A stretch of 64,000 nt of DNA from Sulfurovum sp. (GCA_027081115.1 JALWLD010000121.1:127296-191295); one strand, 5' to 3'; positions 43,909 to 53,117 are shown, numbered from the stretch's first letter. The notes: generated by a model not told the origin, from the sequence alone. A program made the numbers and translations.

Positions 43909-45492
43909 TTATCTGCTAATGGCTTTAAGTGCAGCAAGTAGATATCTTGAATTGTGTGCTGAATCATACATAGGATGTACCTCTTTGTCTGTATCAAAGA
44001 GACCATAGACGGCCATTTGTGCTGTTCGTACAGAGTATTCTACAGTAAAAACGCAGTCCTTAGGTGCTTCAGCAAATTGACCTAAAAAAGCAAAGTTTGT
44101 GGCTCCCTTAGGTATGACATCGGGTCTGTCTCCTAAAGTCCGTGGCATAAATAATGAGTCAATAAATGGCATAGCCACAGGAATACAGTTTACTTTTCCC
44201 GCTTTGGTAATAGGTGCCATCAGATCCTGAATCTTCAAATGATAATATAACTCTTCAAGCATTTCTGCTCCTGTACATTCAGACATTTTTTTCTTTATAA
44301 AGTTACCTTCTCTATCTGGGTAAAGCCCATAGCCCCAAAATATTTTTACATCTTTGGGTTGATTGGGAAAGTGTGGTTGCCTTGCTATGACAATAGACAT
44401 AAGCCAATTGGAATCTGTCATGGTCACAAGACCACCTGTCCCGTCCACATTACCGGAAAAATTTTCCATATAATCATGGAAAGTATCGTCATGAAGAGTA
44501 GCAGTAAAAGAGTACCACTTTTGTAGGTCAATGTTGTCACAAAAAGGAGAGGGGTTTCCAAAAGCAGGGTCTTTTTCTGTGATTATTTTCCATAACTTCC
44601 ATGAACCGGACTCCTCAATGCCTTTTAATTTTGCGGGAGTACTCCAGGTACCATTGTCTGTACTGTCGGTAATGGATCCATTGGTAAAAAAGACATGGTC
44701 CTCCTCTCCAAGTGTTATAGTCTGACCATCCTTCATATGTAAAGCAGTGGCTGTTTTCTTCTCTTCATTTAAGTCAAAATCAATATCTATCACCTCTTTA
44801 CCCATCTCAAAAGTGACCCCTTTAGCTTCAAGGTATCTACGTATTGGTCTTACAACTGAGTCATACTGATTGTATTTGGTACGCATGACACCTCCCAGTC
44901 TGTAGAGTCCATCTACCAGGTGGATGAATCGTTTCATATAGCGTCGCATCTCAGCTAAAGAACTCCAACGCTGAAATGCAAACATAGTGGTCCAGATGTA
45001 CCAGAAATTTGTTTCAAAAAATGTTTCATCAAACCAATCTTCTATGCGCTTGTTCCCTAAAGAAGCTTCGGTGACAAATGTCAGTTTCAATAAGTCTGCC
45101 TCTTGCGCCAAAGAGAGTCCGTAGGAGGAGACATCTACCTTTTTACCATCTTTGAGAAGACGTGCCTGTCCATTGGAAACAAAACGTTCATTAAATTCAA
45201 ACGATTCATCACGTACAGAGACTTCAGGATCTTCAAGGGAAGGAATGTGGGAAAGCAGTTCCCAGTAACATTCATAATGTTTCTCATGCATACGCCCACC
45301 GCGTACTACAAAACCTTTTTCAGGATCTCCTGCACCATCCAAGGCACCACCTGCAATTTGGTCTTTTTCCAAGATAATAATATTTTCTGCTGGGATATGT
45401 GCATCTTTTTCTAGATAAACAGCGGATGCAAGAGAGGCAATTCCTGAACCGATAAGATAGACTTTTGAATTTGTATATTGTTTATTTTTCAT
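43909..45492 (-). CDS. ohyA: oleate hydratase (MCRA family)
   Basis: The 527-residue FAD enzyme adds water to the double bond of unsaturated fatty acids such as oleate. The N-terminal dinucleotide fold VYLIGSGIASLASAVYLEKD is followed by the family hallmark GGRMHEKHYECYWELLSHIP with SLEDPEVSV, and later NFAFLGQFAEAPKDCVFTVE. It is somewhat shorter than typical 560-650-residue members. No other lipid genes are adjacent. The family is patchily distributed in this phylum, so horizontal acquisition is possible but not shown. Confidence 0.88.
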   Translation of the reverse strand: MKNKQYTNSKVYLIGSGIASLASAVYLEKDAHIPAENIIILEKDQIAGGALDGAGDPEKGFVVRGGRMHEKHYECYWELLSHIPSLEDPEVSVRDESFEFNERFVSNGQARLLKDGKKVDVSSYGLSLAQEADLLKLTFVTEASLGNKRIEDWFDETFFETNFWYIWTTMFAFQRWSSLAEMRRYMKRFIHLVDGLYRLGGVMRTKYNQYDSVVRPIRRYLEAKGVTFEMGKEVIDIDFDLNEEKKTATALHMKDGQTITLGEEDHVFFTNGSITDSTDNGTWSTPAKLKGIEESGSWKLWKIITEKDPAFGNPSPFCDNIDLQKWYSFTATLHDDTFHDYMENFSGNVDGTGGLVTMTDSNWLMSIVIARQPHFPNQPKDVKIFWGYGLYPDREGNFIKKKMSECTGAEMLEELYYHLKIQDLMAPITKAGKVNCIPVAMPFIDSLFMPRTLGDRPDVIPKGATNFAFLGQFAEAPKDCVFTVEYSVRTAQMAVYGLFDTDKEVHPMYDSAHNSRYLLAALKAISR

Positions 45493-45616
45493 TCTTTTTC
45501 CTTTGGCTGAGGTTGGTACATTTTAGGTCTTGTACAGATATGAATTTTACAGATAAATTACGGTTATATTATAGCACGTCACAGGCTGAAATAGATACAT
45601 TAAAGCGCAACTTAGG

Positions 45617-45622
45617 TAAAAT
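45617..45622 (+). promoter_or_regulatory. -10 box for ffh
   Basis: TAAAAT in TTAGGTAAAATCGCAAC lies 33 bases before the ffh ATG. A second candidate, TATATT, lies near 45568. Confidence 0.5.
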
Positions 45623-45655
45623 CGCAACAATAAATATACATAGTTAGGGTGAAAA

Positions 45656-47020
45656 ATGTTTGATACGTTAACCGACAGTTTTAAAAATGCCATAGGCAAA
45701 ATTCGTTTTCATGACGATGATAAAGCGCTTAAAAAAGCGACTACAGAGCTTAAAAAATCACTGCTTAAAGCAGATGTTCATCATAAGGTAGTTAAAGATC
45801 TTATCTCTTTTGTTGAGATTGAAACAAAGAAGAATGGCGTAGGAAAAGACAATTTTCTGCTTGCCCTACAGACAAAACTGACAGATATACTCACTGTAGA
45901 AGGTGCACCTAAAGGGTTTACTTTCGCTTCCAAGCCACCAACAGTTGTGTTGATGATAGGTTTGCAGGGTTCAGGTAAAACAACTACGACAGGTAAACTT
46001 GCATACTTCCTCAAGGAGCAGAAAAAGAAAAAAGTATTGGTTATCGCAGCTGACCTCCAGAGATTGGCGGCTGTTGAGCAGTTAAGACAAATCACTTCTG
46101 GGATAGAAGTGGAGTTGGTTGCAGATGAAAATGCTACACCTACACAGATAGTTAAGCAGGGTCTTGAAAAAGCAGAAAAAGAGCTTTATGATGTTGTCCT
46201 CATTGATACTGCTGGACGTTTGGCTATAGATGATGAACTTATGAATGAGTTGGCAGAAGTTAAAAAAGTAGCCAACCCAGATGAACTTTTCTATGTTGCA
46301 GATGCTATGACAGGTCAGGATGCAGTACGAACAGCACAGACCTTTAAAGAAAAAATAGGTATTTCCGGTGTGATCTTAACAAAGTTTGACGGAGACTCTA
46401 AAGGTGGGGTTGCACTTGGTCTTACGCAACAGGTAGGTGTACCGCTTCGTTTCATCGGTGCGGGTGAAAAGATGCCTGATCTTGAACAGTTTATCTCTGA
46501 CAGAATTGTAAGTCGTCTTATGGGTGCGGGAGATGTAGAGTCTTTGGCTGAAAAAGCTGCTGCTGCTATTGACCCTAAAGAAGCAAAAAAGATGACACAG
46601 AAGATTAAAAAAGGTCAGTTCAACTTCAATGACTTTCTTGCTCAAATGGAGCAGATGAAAAAACTGGGTTCTATGAAATCAATTATGGGTATGATCCCTG
46701 GTATGGGCAATATGGCAAAGCAGATAGGTGACATGGATTTGGAAAATTCTGATGAGATCAAAGCTATTAAAGCGATGGTCTCCTCCATGACTCCTAAAGA
46801 GAGAGAAAATCCAGATCTATTGAATAACACAAGAAAAAGACGTCTAGCTGCGGGTGCCGGGTTGGATCAAATGCATGTAAACCGTGTTTTAAAGCAATTT
46901 AAAAGTGCTTCTAAAATGGCAAAGAAGATGTCCGGAAAAGGTGGTATGAAAGAGATGCAAAAGATGATGGCTCAGATGCAAGGCGGTGGTGGGGGTGGTT
47001 TCCCCGGTATGCCTAGATAA
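45656..47020 (+). CDS. ffh: signal recognition particle protein Ffh
   Basis: The 454-residue GTPase binds signal sequences on nascent chains and delivers them to FtsY. An N domain (1-90) precedes the G domain with GLQGSGKTTTTGKLA, DTAGR and TKFDGDSKGG. The Met-rich M domain (about 320-454) ends in a Gly/Met-rich tail. It opens the ffh-rpsP translation region. A perfect palindrome follows the stop. Confidence 0.97.
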   Translation: MFDTLTDSFKNAIGKIRFHDDDKALKKATTELKKSLLKADVHHKVVKDLISFVEIETKKNGVGKDNFLLALQTKLTDILTVEGAPKGFTFASKPPTVVLMIGLQGSGKTTTTGKLAYFLKEQKKKKVLVIAADLQRLAAVEQLRQITSGIEVELVADENATPTQIVKQGLEKAEKELYDVVLIDTAGRLAIDDELMNELAEVKKVANPDELFYVADAMTGQDAVRTAQTFKEKIGISGVILTKFDGDSKGGVALGLTQQVGVPLRFIGAGEKMPDLEQFISDRIVSRLMGAGDVESLAEKAAAAIDPKEAKKMTQKIKKGQFNFNDFLAQMEQMKKLGSMKSIMGMIPGMGNMAKQIGDMDLENSDEIKAIKAMVSSMTPKERENPDLLNNTRKRRLAAGAGLDQMHVNRVLKQFKSASKMAKKMSGKGGMKEMQKMMAQMQGGGGGGFPGMPR

Positions 47021-47038
47021 ATAATTTTGTTCATGGTA

Positions 47039-47070
47039 CATAGGTTGGGATGAGCTCATCCCAACCTATG
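47039..47070 (+). terminator. perfect 32-bp palindrome after ffh
   Basis: CATAGGTTGGGATGAG is followed at once by its exact reverse complement, giving 16 complementary pairs with no spacer, then ATTTTG. It is well placed as the ffh terminator and lies just before the promoter of the next gene. Confidence 0.75.
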
Positions 47071-47079
47071 ATTTTGTGG

Positions 47080-47085
47080 TATGAT
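47080..47085 (+). promoter_or_regulatory. -10 box for the thioredoxin-fold gene
   Basis: TATGAT in GTGGTATGATACG lies 21 bases before the ATG at 47107. It rules out the upstream in-frame ATG at 47050, which sits inside the ffh palindrome. Confidence 0.6.
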
Positions 47086-47106
47086 ACGTTTAAAAATGGA
47101 TCATAT

Positions 47107-47928
47107 ATGATACTTTTAAAAACCCTACAACTTTTTATTTTAAGTACTTTTTTACTACAGGCACAAAGTTTTTTCTCACTGACCGGTGTTGACTCTTATG
47201 ATCAGATCATAGTAAATACTGTACCTGATACGAATCAGTACAATAAAGATATCAAGGCACTCATGACAGCGATGTCCAATCAACTAGGCATTGACACCAA
47301 AGGACATGATTCTCGTGTGCTGGTTTTTGTTCTTAAACGATTTTCGGTAGGAGAGAGTATTGGCATTAAAGTAGCACTTGAGTTGGGAGAGTACGTAAAA
47401 CGAAGAGGCGTGCCTATAGATGTGTTTGCCGTAACCTATATGTCTTCGCAGATCATCACTCCTCGTGAAGATACCTTGGAAGATCAACTTGCTGACAGCG
47501 TCGAGGAATTACTTGAATCCTTTAGATTGCAGCATATTGAGGATAATAAAGAACTTCAAGATGTAAGCAGATCATTTAATCATGAAGATTTTGCTAAAGC
47601 TATGAAATATGAAACAGATTATTATGTGGCATTGGAAAAAGCAAAAAAAGAAAAAAAGCCCCTTATGGTCTTTATGAGTACTTCTTATTGTCCATGGTGC
47701 CGTAAGTTGGAAAATCAAGTTTTGGCAAAAGAGAAGATAGACCAAAAGATACATGAAAAATATGTACCGGTTATGTTGAATTATGATGAGAAAAAGTTTC
47801 CTGAAAACTTGTTGGAGATTAAAATTACACCAACGCTTTATATTGTCAATCCCCAGAGTGGAAAGATTGAAGAGAAAATAGTGGGCTATAACAATCGAAG
47901 TGCTTTTTTACATCTTTTAAAAAATTAG
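47107..47928 (+). CDS. exported thioredoxin-fold protein
   Basis: The 273-residue product starts MILLKTLQLFILSTFLLQAQ, a signal peptide. The C-terminal half (about residues 160-273) is a thioredoxin fold with the redox motif CPWC in STSYCPWCRKLENQV and a cis-Pro segment ITPTLYIV. The N-terminal half (KALMTAMSNQLGIDTKGH onward) is not recognised. It is likely a periplasmic thiol-disulphide reductase or haem-assembly helper. It interrupts the ffh-rpsP neighbourhood and has its own promoter. Confidence 0.8.
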   Translation: MILLKTLQLFILSTFLLQAQSFFSLTGVDSYDQIIVNTVPDTNQYNKDIKALMTAMSNQLGIDTKGHDSRVLVFVLKRFSVGESIGIKVALELGEYVKRRGVPIDVFAVTYMSSQIITPREDTLEDQLADSVEELLESFRLQHIEDNKELQDVSRSFNHEDFAKAMKYETDYYVALEKAKKEKKPLMVFMSTSYCPWCRKLENQVLAKEKIDQKIHEKYVPVMLNYDEKKFPENLLEIKITPTLYIVNPQSGKIEEKIVGYNNRSAFLHLLKN

Positions 47929-47981
47929 TTTGCTTTAAAGTCTTGAAAAGTGACTTAATAAAATCTTTATACTTTTTATGG

Positions 47982-47987
47982 TAAAAT
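47982..47987 (+). promoter_or_regulatory. -10 box for the rpsP operon
   Basis: TAAAAT in TATGGTAAAATCGCG would give a leader of about 115 bases. A second TATAAT-like site lies at about 48085. Confidence 0.5.
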
Positions 47988-48109
47988 CGCGTTCCAAAAG
48001 TATTGATGAGTGTTTTAGTCATTAAAAAACAGTTGTCAGTACTTTATACAAATGTTGACTTTTCCTCAAAGCAGACATTAAAATATAATGAAAATACAAA
48101 GGACATACC

Positions 48110-48340
48110 ATGACAATGATCAGAATGACAAGAATGGGTAGAAAGAAAAAGCCATTTTATAGAATCGTAGTAACAGACAGCAGAAAAAGAAGAGATGGTG
48201 GTTGGATTGAATCAATCGGTCACTATAACCCAGTATCTGCAAACAAAGAGCTTACACTTGATGAAGAGAGATTGAACTACTGGCTTTCAGTTGGTGCACA
48301 GATGAGCCCAACAGTTAAAAGAATTTCTGGTAGAAAATAA
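48110..48340 (+). CDS. rpsP: 30S ribosomal protein S16
   Basis: The 76-residue protein begins [20 protein letters not shown], with [15 protein letters not shown], matching S16 throughout. It stabilises the 30S 5' domain. AAAGGA precedes the ATG. It opens the operon rpsP-KH-rimM-trmD-rplS. Confidence 0.97.
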   Translation: MTMIRMTRMGRKKKPFYRIVVTDSRKRRDGGWIESIGHYNPVSANKELTLDEERLNYWLSVGAQMSPTVKRISGRK

Positions 48341-48345
48341 TTATA

Positions 48346-48588
48346 ATGGTCAAAGACTTCCTCCTCTCCTATACCAAGCTTTTGGTAAACAACCCTGAAG
48401 ATATCAGCATTGAGATCACAGAGGTTGATGAGGGCTTTGATGAGATTACTATTTTTGCAAACAGCGAAGATATTGGTAAACTTATCGGAAAAGAGGGAAG
48501 AATGATCAACTCCATTAAAGCAGTCATCTCCGGATGTAAGGCAAAAGGCGGTAAAAATTACCGTGTCAATGTTAAAGCTGCAGCGTAA
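48346..48588 (+). CDS. khpA: KH-domain RNA-binding protein KhpA
   Basis: The 80-residue protein is a single KH domain with the GxxG loop in LIGKEGRMINSIKAV. It has the usual position between rpsP and rimM. KhpA proteins bind small RNAs and mRNAs as a global chaperone in some bacteria. Confidence 0.9.
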   Translation: MVKDFLLSYTKLLVNNPEDISIEITEVDEGFDEITIFANSEDIGKLIGKEGRMINSIKAVISGCKAKGGKNYRVNVKAAA

Positions 48589-48594
48589 AACCTC

Positions 48595-49122
48595 ATGTCA
48601 CAAGAACAATTTTATATCGCTCAAATAGGGCGAACAATTGGACTTTGGGGCGACCTTAAACTCAATCTTCATACTGATTTTCCAGAACAATTTAAAGTAG
48701 GATCTACGTTTAAAACAGATCGCGGTGAATTGACTATTTCTGATGTGAATTTCAAACGTAATACTATTCGTTTTCAAGGTTATGAGAGTATTGATTCTGC
48801 AAAGAAACTAACTAATGCAAAGATCTATACCGACCTTGAAAAGACACAGGAAAACTGTACTTTGAATGAAGGTCAGTATTTTTACTTTGATATTGAAGGT
48901 TGTACCATAGTACAGGGAGACCTAGTGCTGGGTGTGGTAGATGATATTCAACGTATGGTTGATACAGATTACCTGGTTGTCAATACAGATGCATCTTTAG
49001 TAGAAGAGGGATTTTCAAAAAGCTTTTTACTCCCTTATATTGATCGCTACATCCTTACTACCGATATCGAAGAAAAAAAGATCTACACAAAAGATGCAAA
49101 AGACATTTTAGAGGCGAGTTGA
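48595..49122 (+). CDS. rimM: 16S rRNA processing protein RimM
   Basis: RimM assists assembly of the 30S head. The 175-residue protein has an N-terminal beta-barrel (IAQIGRTIGLWGDLKL) and a C-terminal PRC barrel (VLGVVDDIQRMVDTDYLVV, then LLPYIDRYI). It starts seven bases after khpA and overlaps the possible TTG start of trmD. Confidence 0.93.
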   Translation: MSQEQFYIAQIGRTIGLWGDLKLNLHTDFPEQFKVGSTFKTDRGELTISDVNFKRNTIRFQGYESIDSAKKLTNAKIYTDLEKTQENCTLNEGQYFYFDIEGCTIVQGDLVLGVVDDIQRMVDTDYLVVNTDASLVEEGFSKSFLLPYIDRYILTTDIEEKKIYTKDAKDILEAS

Positions 49123-49127
49123 TCGTC

Positions 49128-49823
49128 ATGAAATTTACATTTGTTACACTTTTCCCTGACCTTATTAGAGGATATTTCACAGAAAGTATTTTGAAACGAG
49201 CCATTGAAGATGAAAAGATCTCCATAGATTTTGAAAATCCTCGTGACTTTACTATGGATAAACACAATCGTGTAGATGCTCCGATGATCGGAGGGGGTGC
49301 AGGAATGCTTATGACTCCACAACCATTGATCGATACACTAAAAGCTGTTCGTAAAAAATCTCCTTTTGCTCATGTCGTTTTTCTCTCTCCTGTGGCCAAA
49401 AGATTTACTCAAAATGATGCAAAACGTTTAGCAAAAAAAGAACATATTGTTTTTGTATCTGGTCGCTATGAGGGTATAGATGAAAGAGTCATTGAATCAC
49501 AGGCAGATGAGCTTTTTTCTATAGGAGATTTCATCTTAACGGGTGGAGAACTGGCTTCAATGGTGGTATGTGATGCCATAAGCAGAAATGTAGATACAGT
49601 GCTTGGAAATGCAGATTCACTGAGTGTAGAAAGCTTTGAAGAAGCGCTTCTGGAAGCGCCATCCTTTACTAAACCAATAATTTATGAAAATAATGAAGTT
49701 GTTTCAGAGTTCTTAAAGGGTAATCATAGTAAAATCACGGACTTAAAAAGAGGGTTGGCTTTGTGTAAAACAAAGTATTTTCGGCCAGACTTATACAAAA
49801 AAGGTATAACACATGAGAAATAA
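49128..49823 (+). CDS. trmD: tRNA (guanine37-N1)-methyltransferase TrmD
   Basis: TrmD makes m1G37 in tRNAs and so prevents frameshifts. The 231-residue SPOUT enzyme shows [32 protein letters not shown] and [16 protein letters not shown] chose the ATG at 49128. A TTG at 49119 overlapping the rimM stop is closer to a ribosome-like GAGG. It overlaps rplS by 11 bases. Confidence 0.95.
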   Translation: MKFTFVTLFPDLIRGYFTESILKRAIEDEKISIDFENPRDFTMDKHNRVDAPMIGGGAGMLMTPQPLIDTLKAVRKKSPFAHVVFLSPVAKRFTQNDAKRLAKKEHIVFVSGRYEGIDERVIESQADELFSIGDFILTGGELASMVVCDAISRNVDTVLGNADSLSVESFEEALLEAPSFTKPIIYENNEVVSEFLKGNHSKITDLKRGLALCKTKYFRPDLYKKGITHEK

Positions 49824-50172
49824 ATACATTGAAAGCTTTGAACAAGCACAATTGGAAAACAGAAACGTACCAACATTTAGAGCTGGTGATACAGTAAAAG
49901 TTGCGGTAAGAATTAAAGAAGGTAGTAAAACTAGAGTTCAGAACTATGAAGGTCTATGTATCGCTATCAGAGGTCAGGGAACAGGTAGAACATTCATGGT
50001 AAGAAAAATGGGTGCTAACTCTGTTGGTGTTGAGAGAATCTTCCCACTTTACTCTGACTCAATTGAAAGTATTGAAGTACTTAGAAGAGGTAGAATTAGA
50101 AGAGCAAAATTGTTCTATCTTAGAGAGCTTAAAGGTAAAGCTGCACGTATTAAAGAACTACGTAGAAAGTAA
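49813..50172 (+). CDS. rplS: 50S ribosomal protein L19
   Basis: The 119-residue protein at the 30S-50S interface has [20 protein letters not shown] and the typical [20 protein letters not shown]. It starts inside the end of trmD, so the two are translationally coupled. It closes the rpsP operon and is followed by the palindrome that also occurs after tsf. Confidence 0.97.
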   Translation: MRNKYIESFEQAQLENRNVPTFRAGDTVKVAVRIKEGSKTRVQNYEGLCIAIRGQGTGRTFMVRKMGANSVGVERIFPLYSDSIESIEVLRRGRIRRAKLFYLRELKGKAARIKELRRK

Positions 50173-50200
50173 TCTTTCTTTCTGCTTTATTGAATTTTTG

Positions 50201-50238
50201 AAGGAGTTGTTCAGTTACTTACTGAACTTGAACTCCTT
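50201..50238 (+). repeat. palindromic element after rplS, shared with the end of tsf
   Basis: AAGGAGTT (50201-50208) pairs with AACTCCTT (50231-50238). Inside it GTTCAGT pairs with ACTGAAC around the loop TACTT, leaving a three-base bulge. The flanks TTTTTG before, and AACCTC and TCTACA after, also match the tsf copy. Confidence 0.65.
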
Positions 50239-50323
50239 TACCATAACCTCAAAGTCTACAACAAATTAAAAACAAATCGCTACTGCTTAAATTCCCATAT
50301 CATCAAACTTTATTCAATTTAGT

Positions 50324-50329
50324 TATAAT
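50324..50329 (+). promoter_or_regulatory. -10 box for the paired membrane-protein genes
   Basis: TATAAT in TTTAGTTATAATGTC lies 31 bases before the ATG at 50360. Confidence 0.6.
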
Positions 50330-50359
50330 GTCTTTCTAAAATTATTAGGGATATTATAT

Positions 50360-50926
50360 ATGTTATCGACTATCAAACACAAATTCATTTCACTCTTGCA
50401 ACTTATACTTGTACTGATCTATATCATCTTTGAAGAACTGATTTGGGAGGGTATTGCGCATCCTATATATAGGTATGTACATTCTCTGAAGATATTACAA
50501 AAGGTTGAAGAGAAACTGCATGGTGTAAACCGATATGTTATTTTAGTTATCTTTCTAGTTATGCTGGTTGCGGTAGAAGCTTTTGGTCTGTATGCAGGAT
50601 ATCTCTTTGTTAGTGGGCAGGTTGTATTAGGACTATCTATCTACCTTATGAAAATTCCTATAGCAGCATTTACCTTTTGGATGTTCCGTGTCACAGAAGA
50701 TAAACTCATGAAGTTTGGCTGGTTCAAATGGCTGTATGACCTTGTACTTAGGCTTATAGATTGGTTAAAGTCTTTAGATATTTATATCTCTACAATGGCT
50801 CTACTGAAAAAAATAAAAGAAAAAATACGGACCTTTAGAATCAAACATTTTTCCAAAGAGAGTCCTTTTGTGACAAAAATAAAACATCTCTATAAAACCA
50901 TTAAAACTTCTCTAAGTAACAAATAA
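50360..50926 (+). CDS. membrane protein, function unknown
   Basis: The 188-residue protein has a hydrophobic N-terminal segment (about residues 8-28) and two helices around residues 60-80 and 84-107. A basic amphipathic C-terminus follows (KKIKEKIRTFRIKHF). It has no recognised domain. It is followed four bases later by another large membrane protein, so the pair is probably one functional unit. Confidence 0.75.
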   Translation: MLSTIKHKFISLLQLILVLIYIIFEELIWEGIAHPIYRYVHSLKILQKVEEKLHGVNRYVILVIFLVMLVAVEAFGLYAGYLFVSGQVVLGLSIYLMKIPIAAFTFWMFRVTEDKLMKFGWFKWLYDLVLRLIDWLKSLDIYISTMALLKKIKEKIRTFRIKHFSKESPFVTKIKHLYKTIKTSLSNK

Positions 50927-50929
50927 ACT

Positions 50930-51871
50930 ATGTTTAAAAAAATTAAATGGATTTGGTTAAGTCCACTCTTTTTTATACTCCTCATGACGGTACTTTTCTC
51001 TATAGAAATAACTAGAGATTTCCTTCTGACTTTTTTTCTTGACAGTTATCTGTTTGTCAAGAAGAACATCGTTGCTATATTGACAGCCTTTTTTCTGGTA
51101 AAGGGAAAGTTTGTTATTAACCTTTTTTTACGAAAGATCCTACTTCTTTCAGCCACGGGTCTTGGTAAACGTTATATGATAGAGCGTGTGTTGAATCATC
51201 AGATCAAAGTACATTTCCTAGATCATATGAAAAGTGACTTTAGACGTTTGGGGATACATGTGAAAGAGAATTTCAAAAACTTTCCTTTGGTTAAACAGAT
51301 CATCACAGTGTTTGCATTTATAGGTTCATTGGGTTTTGTCGGGAAATTTATGGGCGGTATATTGGCGGTAAAGGTTTTTATTGCAAAAATATGGTCTTTT
51401 TTGCTGGTTATATTTCTCAAACTCTTTTATGCACTTTTTTATTTTGTTACAAAAATATTGTGGGGGTCCTGGGTTGCTCCTATTGTAGAAGTGTTACTCT
51501 TTTCTTGGTTTTTTGACTGGTTGGAGAAAGTACCATTTTTAAAAGCAGGGTTTCTGAAGATGAGTAGAATTTTTAGCTACCTGTTTGGATGGGTAGAGAA
51601 GCTCATAGCACAACTTTTAAAAAAACCGCTACAACGTTTTTTAAAGTGGTTGGTAAAAACGATGAAGATCGCTATTTATAAATTTATTGGTTATGATCGG
51701 GTTTCACTGTATAACCGACTTCAAGAGAGACGTCACCTACACCTGAATGCTTATGAGTTGGTGCATGTGAAACGAAACAATAGAAAAACAAAGAAGAAGT
51801 ACATATCGGGATGGAAACATTTAAAACAGAAGAGAGAGAAGGAAAAACCACTACGTCAGATGAGTATCTAG
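50930..51871 (+). CDS. basic membrane protein, function unknown
   Basis: The 313-residue protein has several hydrophobic segments (about residues 9-29, 46-62, 115-135, 140-175 and 185-195). Its C-terminus is strongly basic and soluble (HVKRNNRKTKKKYISGWKHL). Like its upstream partner it mixes helices with Lys/Phe-rich linkers. No family is recognised. Its stop overlaps the convergent smpB stop by four bases. Confidence 0.75.
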   Translation: MFKKIKWIWLSPLFFILLMTVLFSIEITRDFLLTFFLDSYLFVKKNIVAILTAFFLVKGKFVINLFLRKILLLSATGLGKRYMIERVLNHQIKVHFLDHMKSDFRRLGIHVKENFKNFPLVKQIITVFAFIGSLGFVGKFMGGILAVKVFIAKIWSFLLVIFLKLFYALFYFVTKILWGSWVAPIVEVLLFSWFFDWLEKVPFLKAGFLKMSRIFSYLFGWVEKLIAQLLKKPLQRFLKWLVKTMKIAIYKFIGYDRVSLYNRLQERRHLHLNAYELVHVKRNNRKTKKKYISGWKHLKQKREKEKPLRQMSI

Positions 51872-52329
51872 TAGGATCGGTTTTTTATAGCCTGATGTGC
51901 TTCTCTGTCTAATGTTTTAGCTTTCATATCTGCACGTTTGTCATGTAGTTTTTTACCCTTGGCAATAGCAATACTTACTTTAGCGAGATTACGTTCATTG
52001 AAGTAGATCATCAGTGGGACAATGGTTAGACCGTCTTTATGAACTTTTACATAAAGTTTTTCCAATTCTTTTTTATGTAAAAGGAGTTTTCGCGGTGTTC
52101 TTGTATCTGGGACATAGTGTCTGTTGGTGGTCTCAAGGTGTGCAATATGTGCATTCATAAGGTGCAGTTCCCCTTGAATAAATCGACAAAAAGCATCTGA
52201 CAAGTTCGCCCGTTTTGCACGTAAGGCTTTTACCTCTGCGCCAGCAAGTACAATACCCGCTTCAAATTTTTCAAGTATCTCATAATCATGTCTGGCTTTT
52301 TTATTCTGTGCAACGATATTAATGCCCAA
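51868..52329 (-). CDS. smpB: SsrA-binding protein SmpB
   Basis: SmpB binds tmRNA and rescues stalled ribosomes. The 153-residue protein begins MGINIVAQNKKARHDYEILE and contains GIVLAGAEVKALRAKRANLS and the C-terminal KGKKLHDKR tail that reads the empty A site. The tmRNA gene is not in this window. Confidence 0.96.
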   Translation of the reverse strand: MGINIVAQNKKARHDYEILEKFEAGIVLAGAEVKALRAKRANLSDAFCRFIQGELHLMNAHIAHLETTNRHYVPDTRTPRKLLLHKKELEKLYVKVHKDGLTIVPLMIYFNERNLAKVSIAIAKGKKLHDKRADMKAKTLDREAHQAIKNRSY

Positions 52330-52379
52330 AGTGTACCTTTCTCTATCTATGTTTGTAGAATTATATCATATAATCTTAG

Positions 52380-53117
52380 ATGGAAAATACTCAACAGGAA
52401 CCCTTGGAAATACTGTATCGAGATGAAGATCTCATAGCCATTAACAAACCTTCTGGTCTATTGGTACATAAATCTCCTATAGACAAACATGAAACACGGT
52501 TTGCACTGCAGGTCCTGCGTGACCAGATAGGACAATATGTCTATCCTGTACATCGCTTGGACAAACCAACTTCCGGTGTGCTGCTTTTTGCTTTAAATCG
52601 TGAAATGGTTACCACAATGTCACAACTTTTTCGTGACAATCAGATAGATAAAGAGTATATAGCTATTGTACGAGGATATACACAGAGTGAAGGTCTTATA
52701 TCGCACCCTTTAAAACAGATGTTAGATACCAAAGCACAAAAAGAGAAAGGAATGAGTAAAGAGGCACAGGAAGCACAGACAGCATTTTCATGTTTAGCCA
52801 CAATAGAGTTACCTTATCCTGTAAGTCGTTACCCCGTTGCCCGATATTCACTTGTAAAACTACGACCCAAAACAGGTAGAAAACATCAACTTAGACGGCA
52901 TATGAAACATATTTTTCATCCTATTGTTGGCGATACAAAACATGGCAGAGGTGAGCATAATATACTGTTTAGAGAGAAATTTGATTGTCATAGATTGTTG
53001 TTGCATGCACAAAAAATGGATTTTGTGCATCCTGTAAGTAAGAAGAAACTCTCTATTGTTGCCCCTTTTGATCAGGCTTTTAAAGGTCTGTTAAAAAAGT
53101 TTGATTGGCACTTTTAA
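52380..53117 (+). CDS. truC: TruC-like pseudouridine synthase
   Basis: The 245-residue enzyme lacks an S4 domain and begins at the catalytic fold: LEILYRDEDLIAINKPSGLL, LVHKSPID, the active Asp in VYPVHRLDKPTSGVLLFAL, and TGRKHQLRRHMKHI. The length and the GLLVHKS segment fit TruC, which modifies U65 of tRNAs. The exact target is inferred. Its stop overlaps the convergent DUF2853 gene by four bases. Confidence 0.82.
   Translation: MENTQQEPLEILYRDEDLIAINKPSGLLVHKSPIDKHETRFALQVLRDQIGQYVYPVHRLDKPTSGVLLFALNREMVTTMSQLFRDNQIDKEYIAIVRGYTQSEGLISHPLKQMLDTKAQKEKGMSKEAQEAQTAFSCLATIELPYPVSRYPVARYSLVKLRPKTGRKHQLRRHMKHIFHPIVGDTKHGRGEHNILFREKFDCHRLLLHAQKMDFVHPVSKKKLSIVAPFDQAFKGLLKKFDWHF

Noticed and set aside
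45540..45647. 36-codon frame before ffh (MNFTDKLRLYYSTSQAEIDT and on)
   Set aside because: It reads rather protein-like but has no ribosome site and overlaps the likely ffh promoter at 45617-45622.
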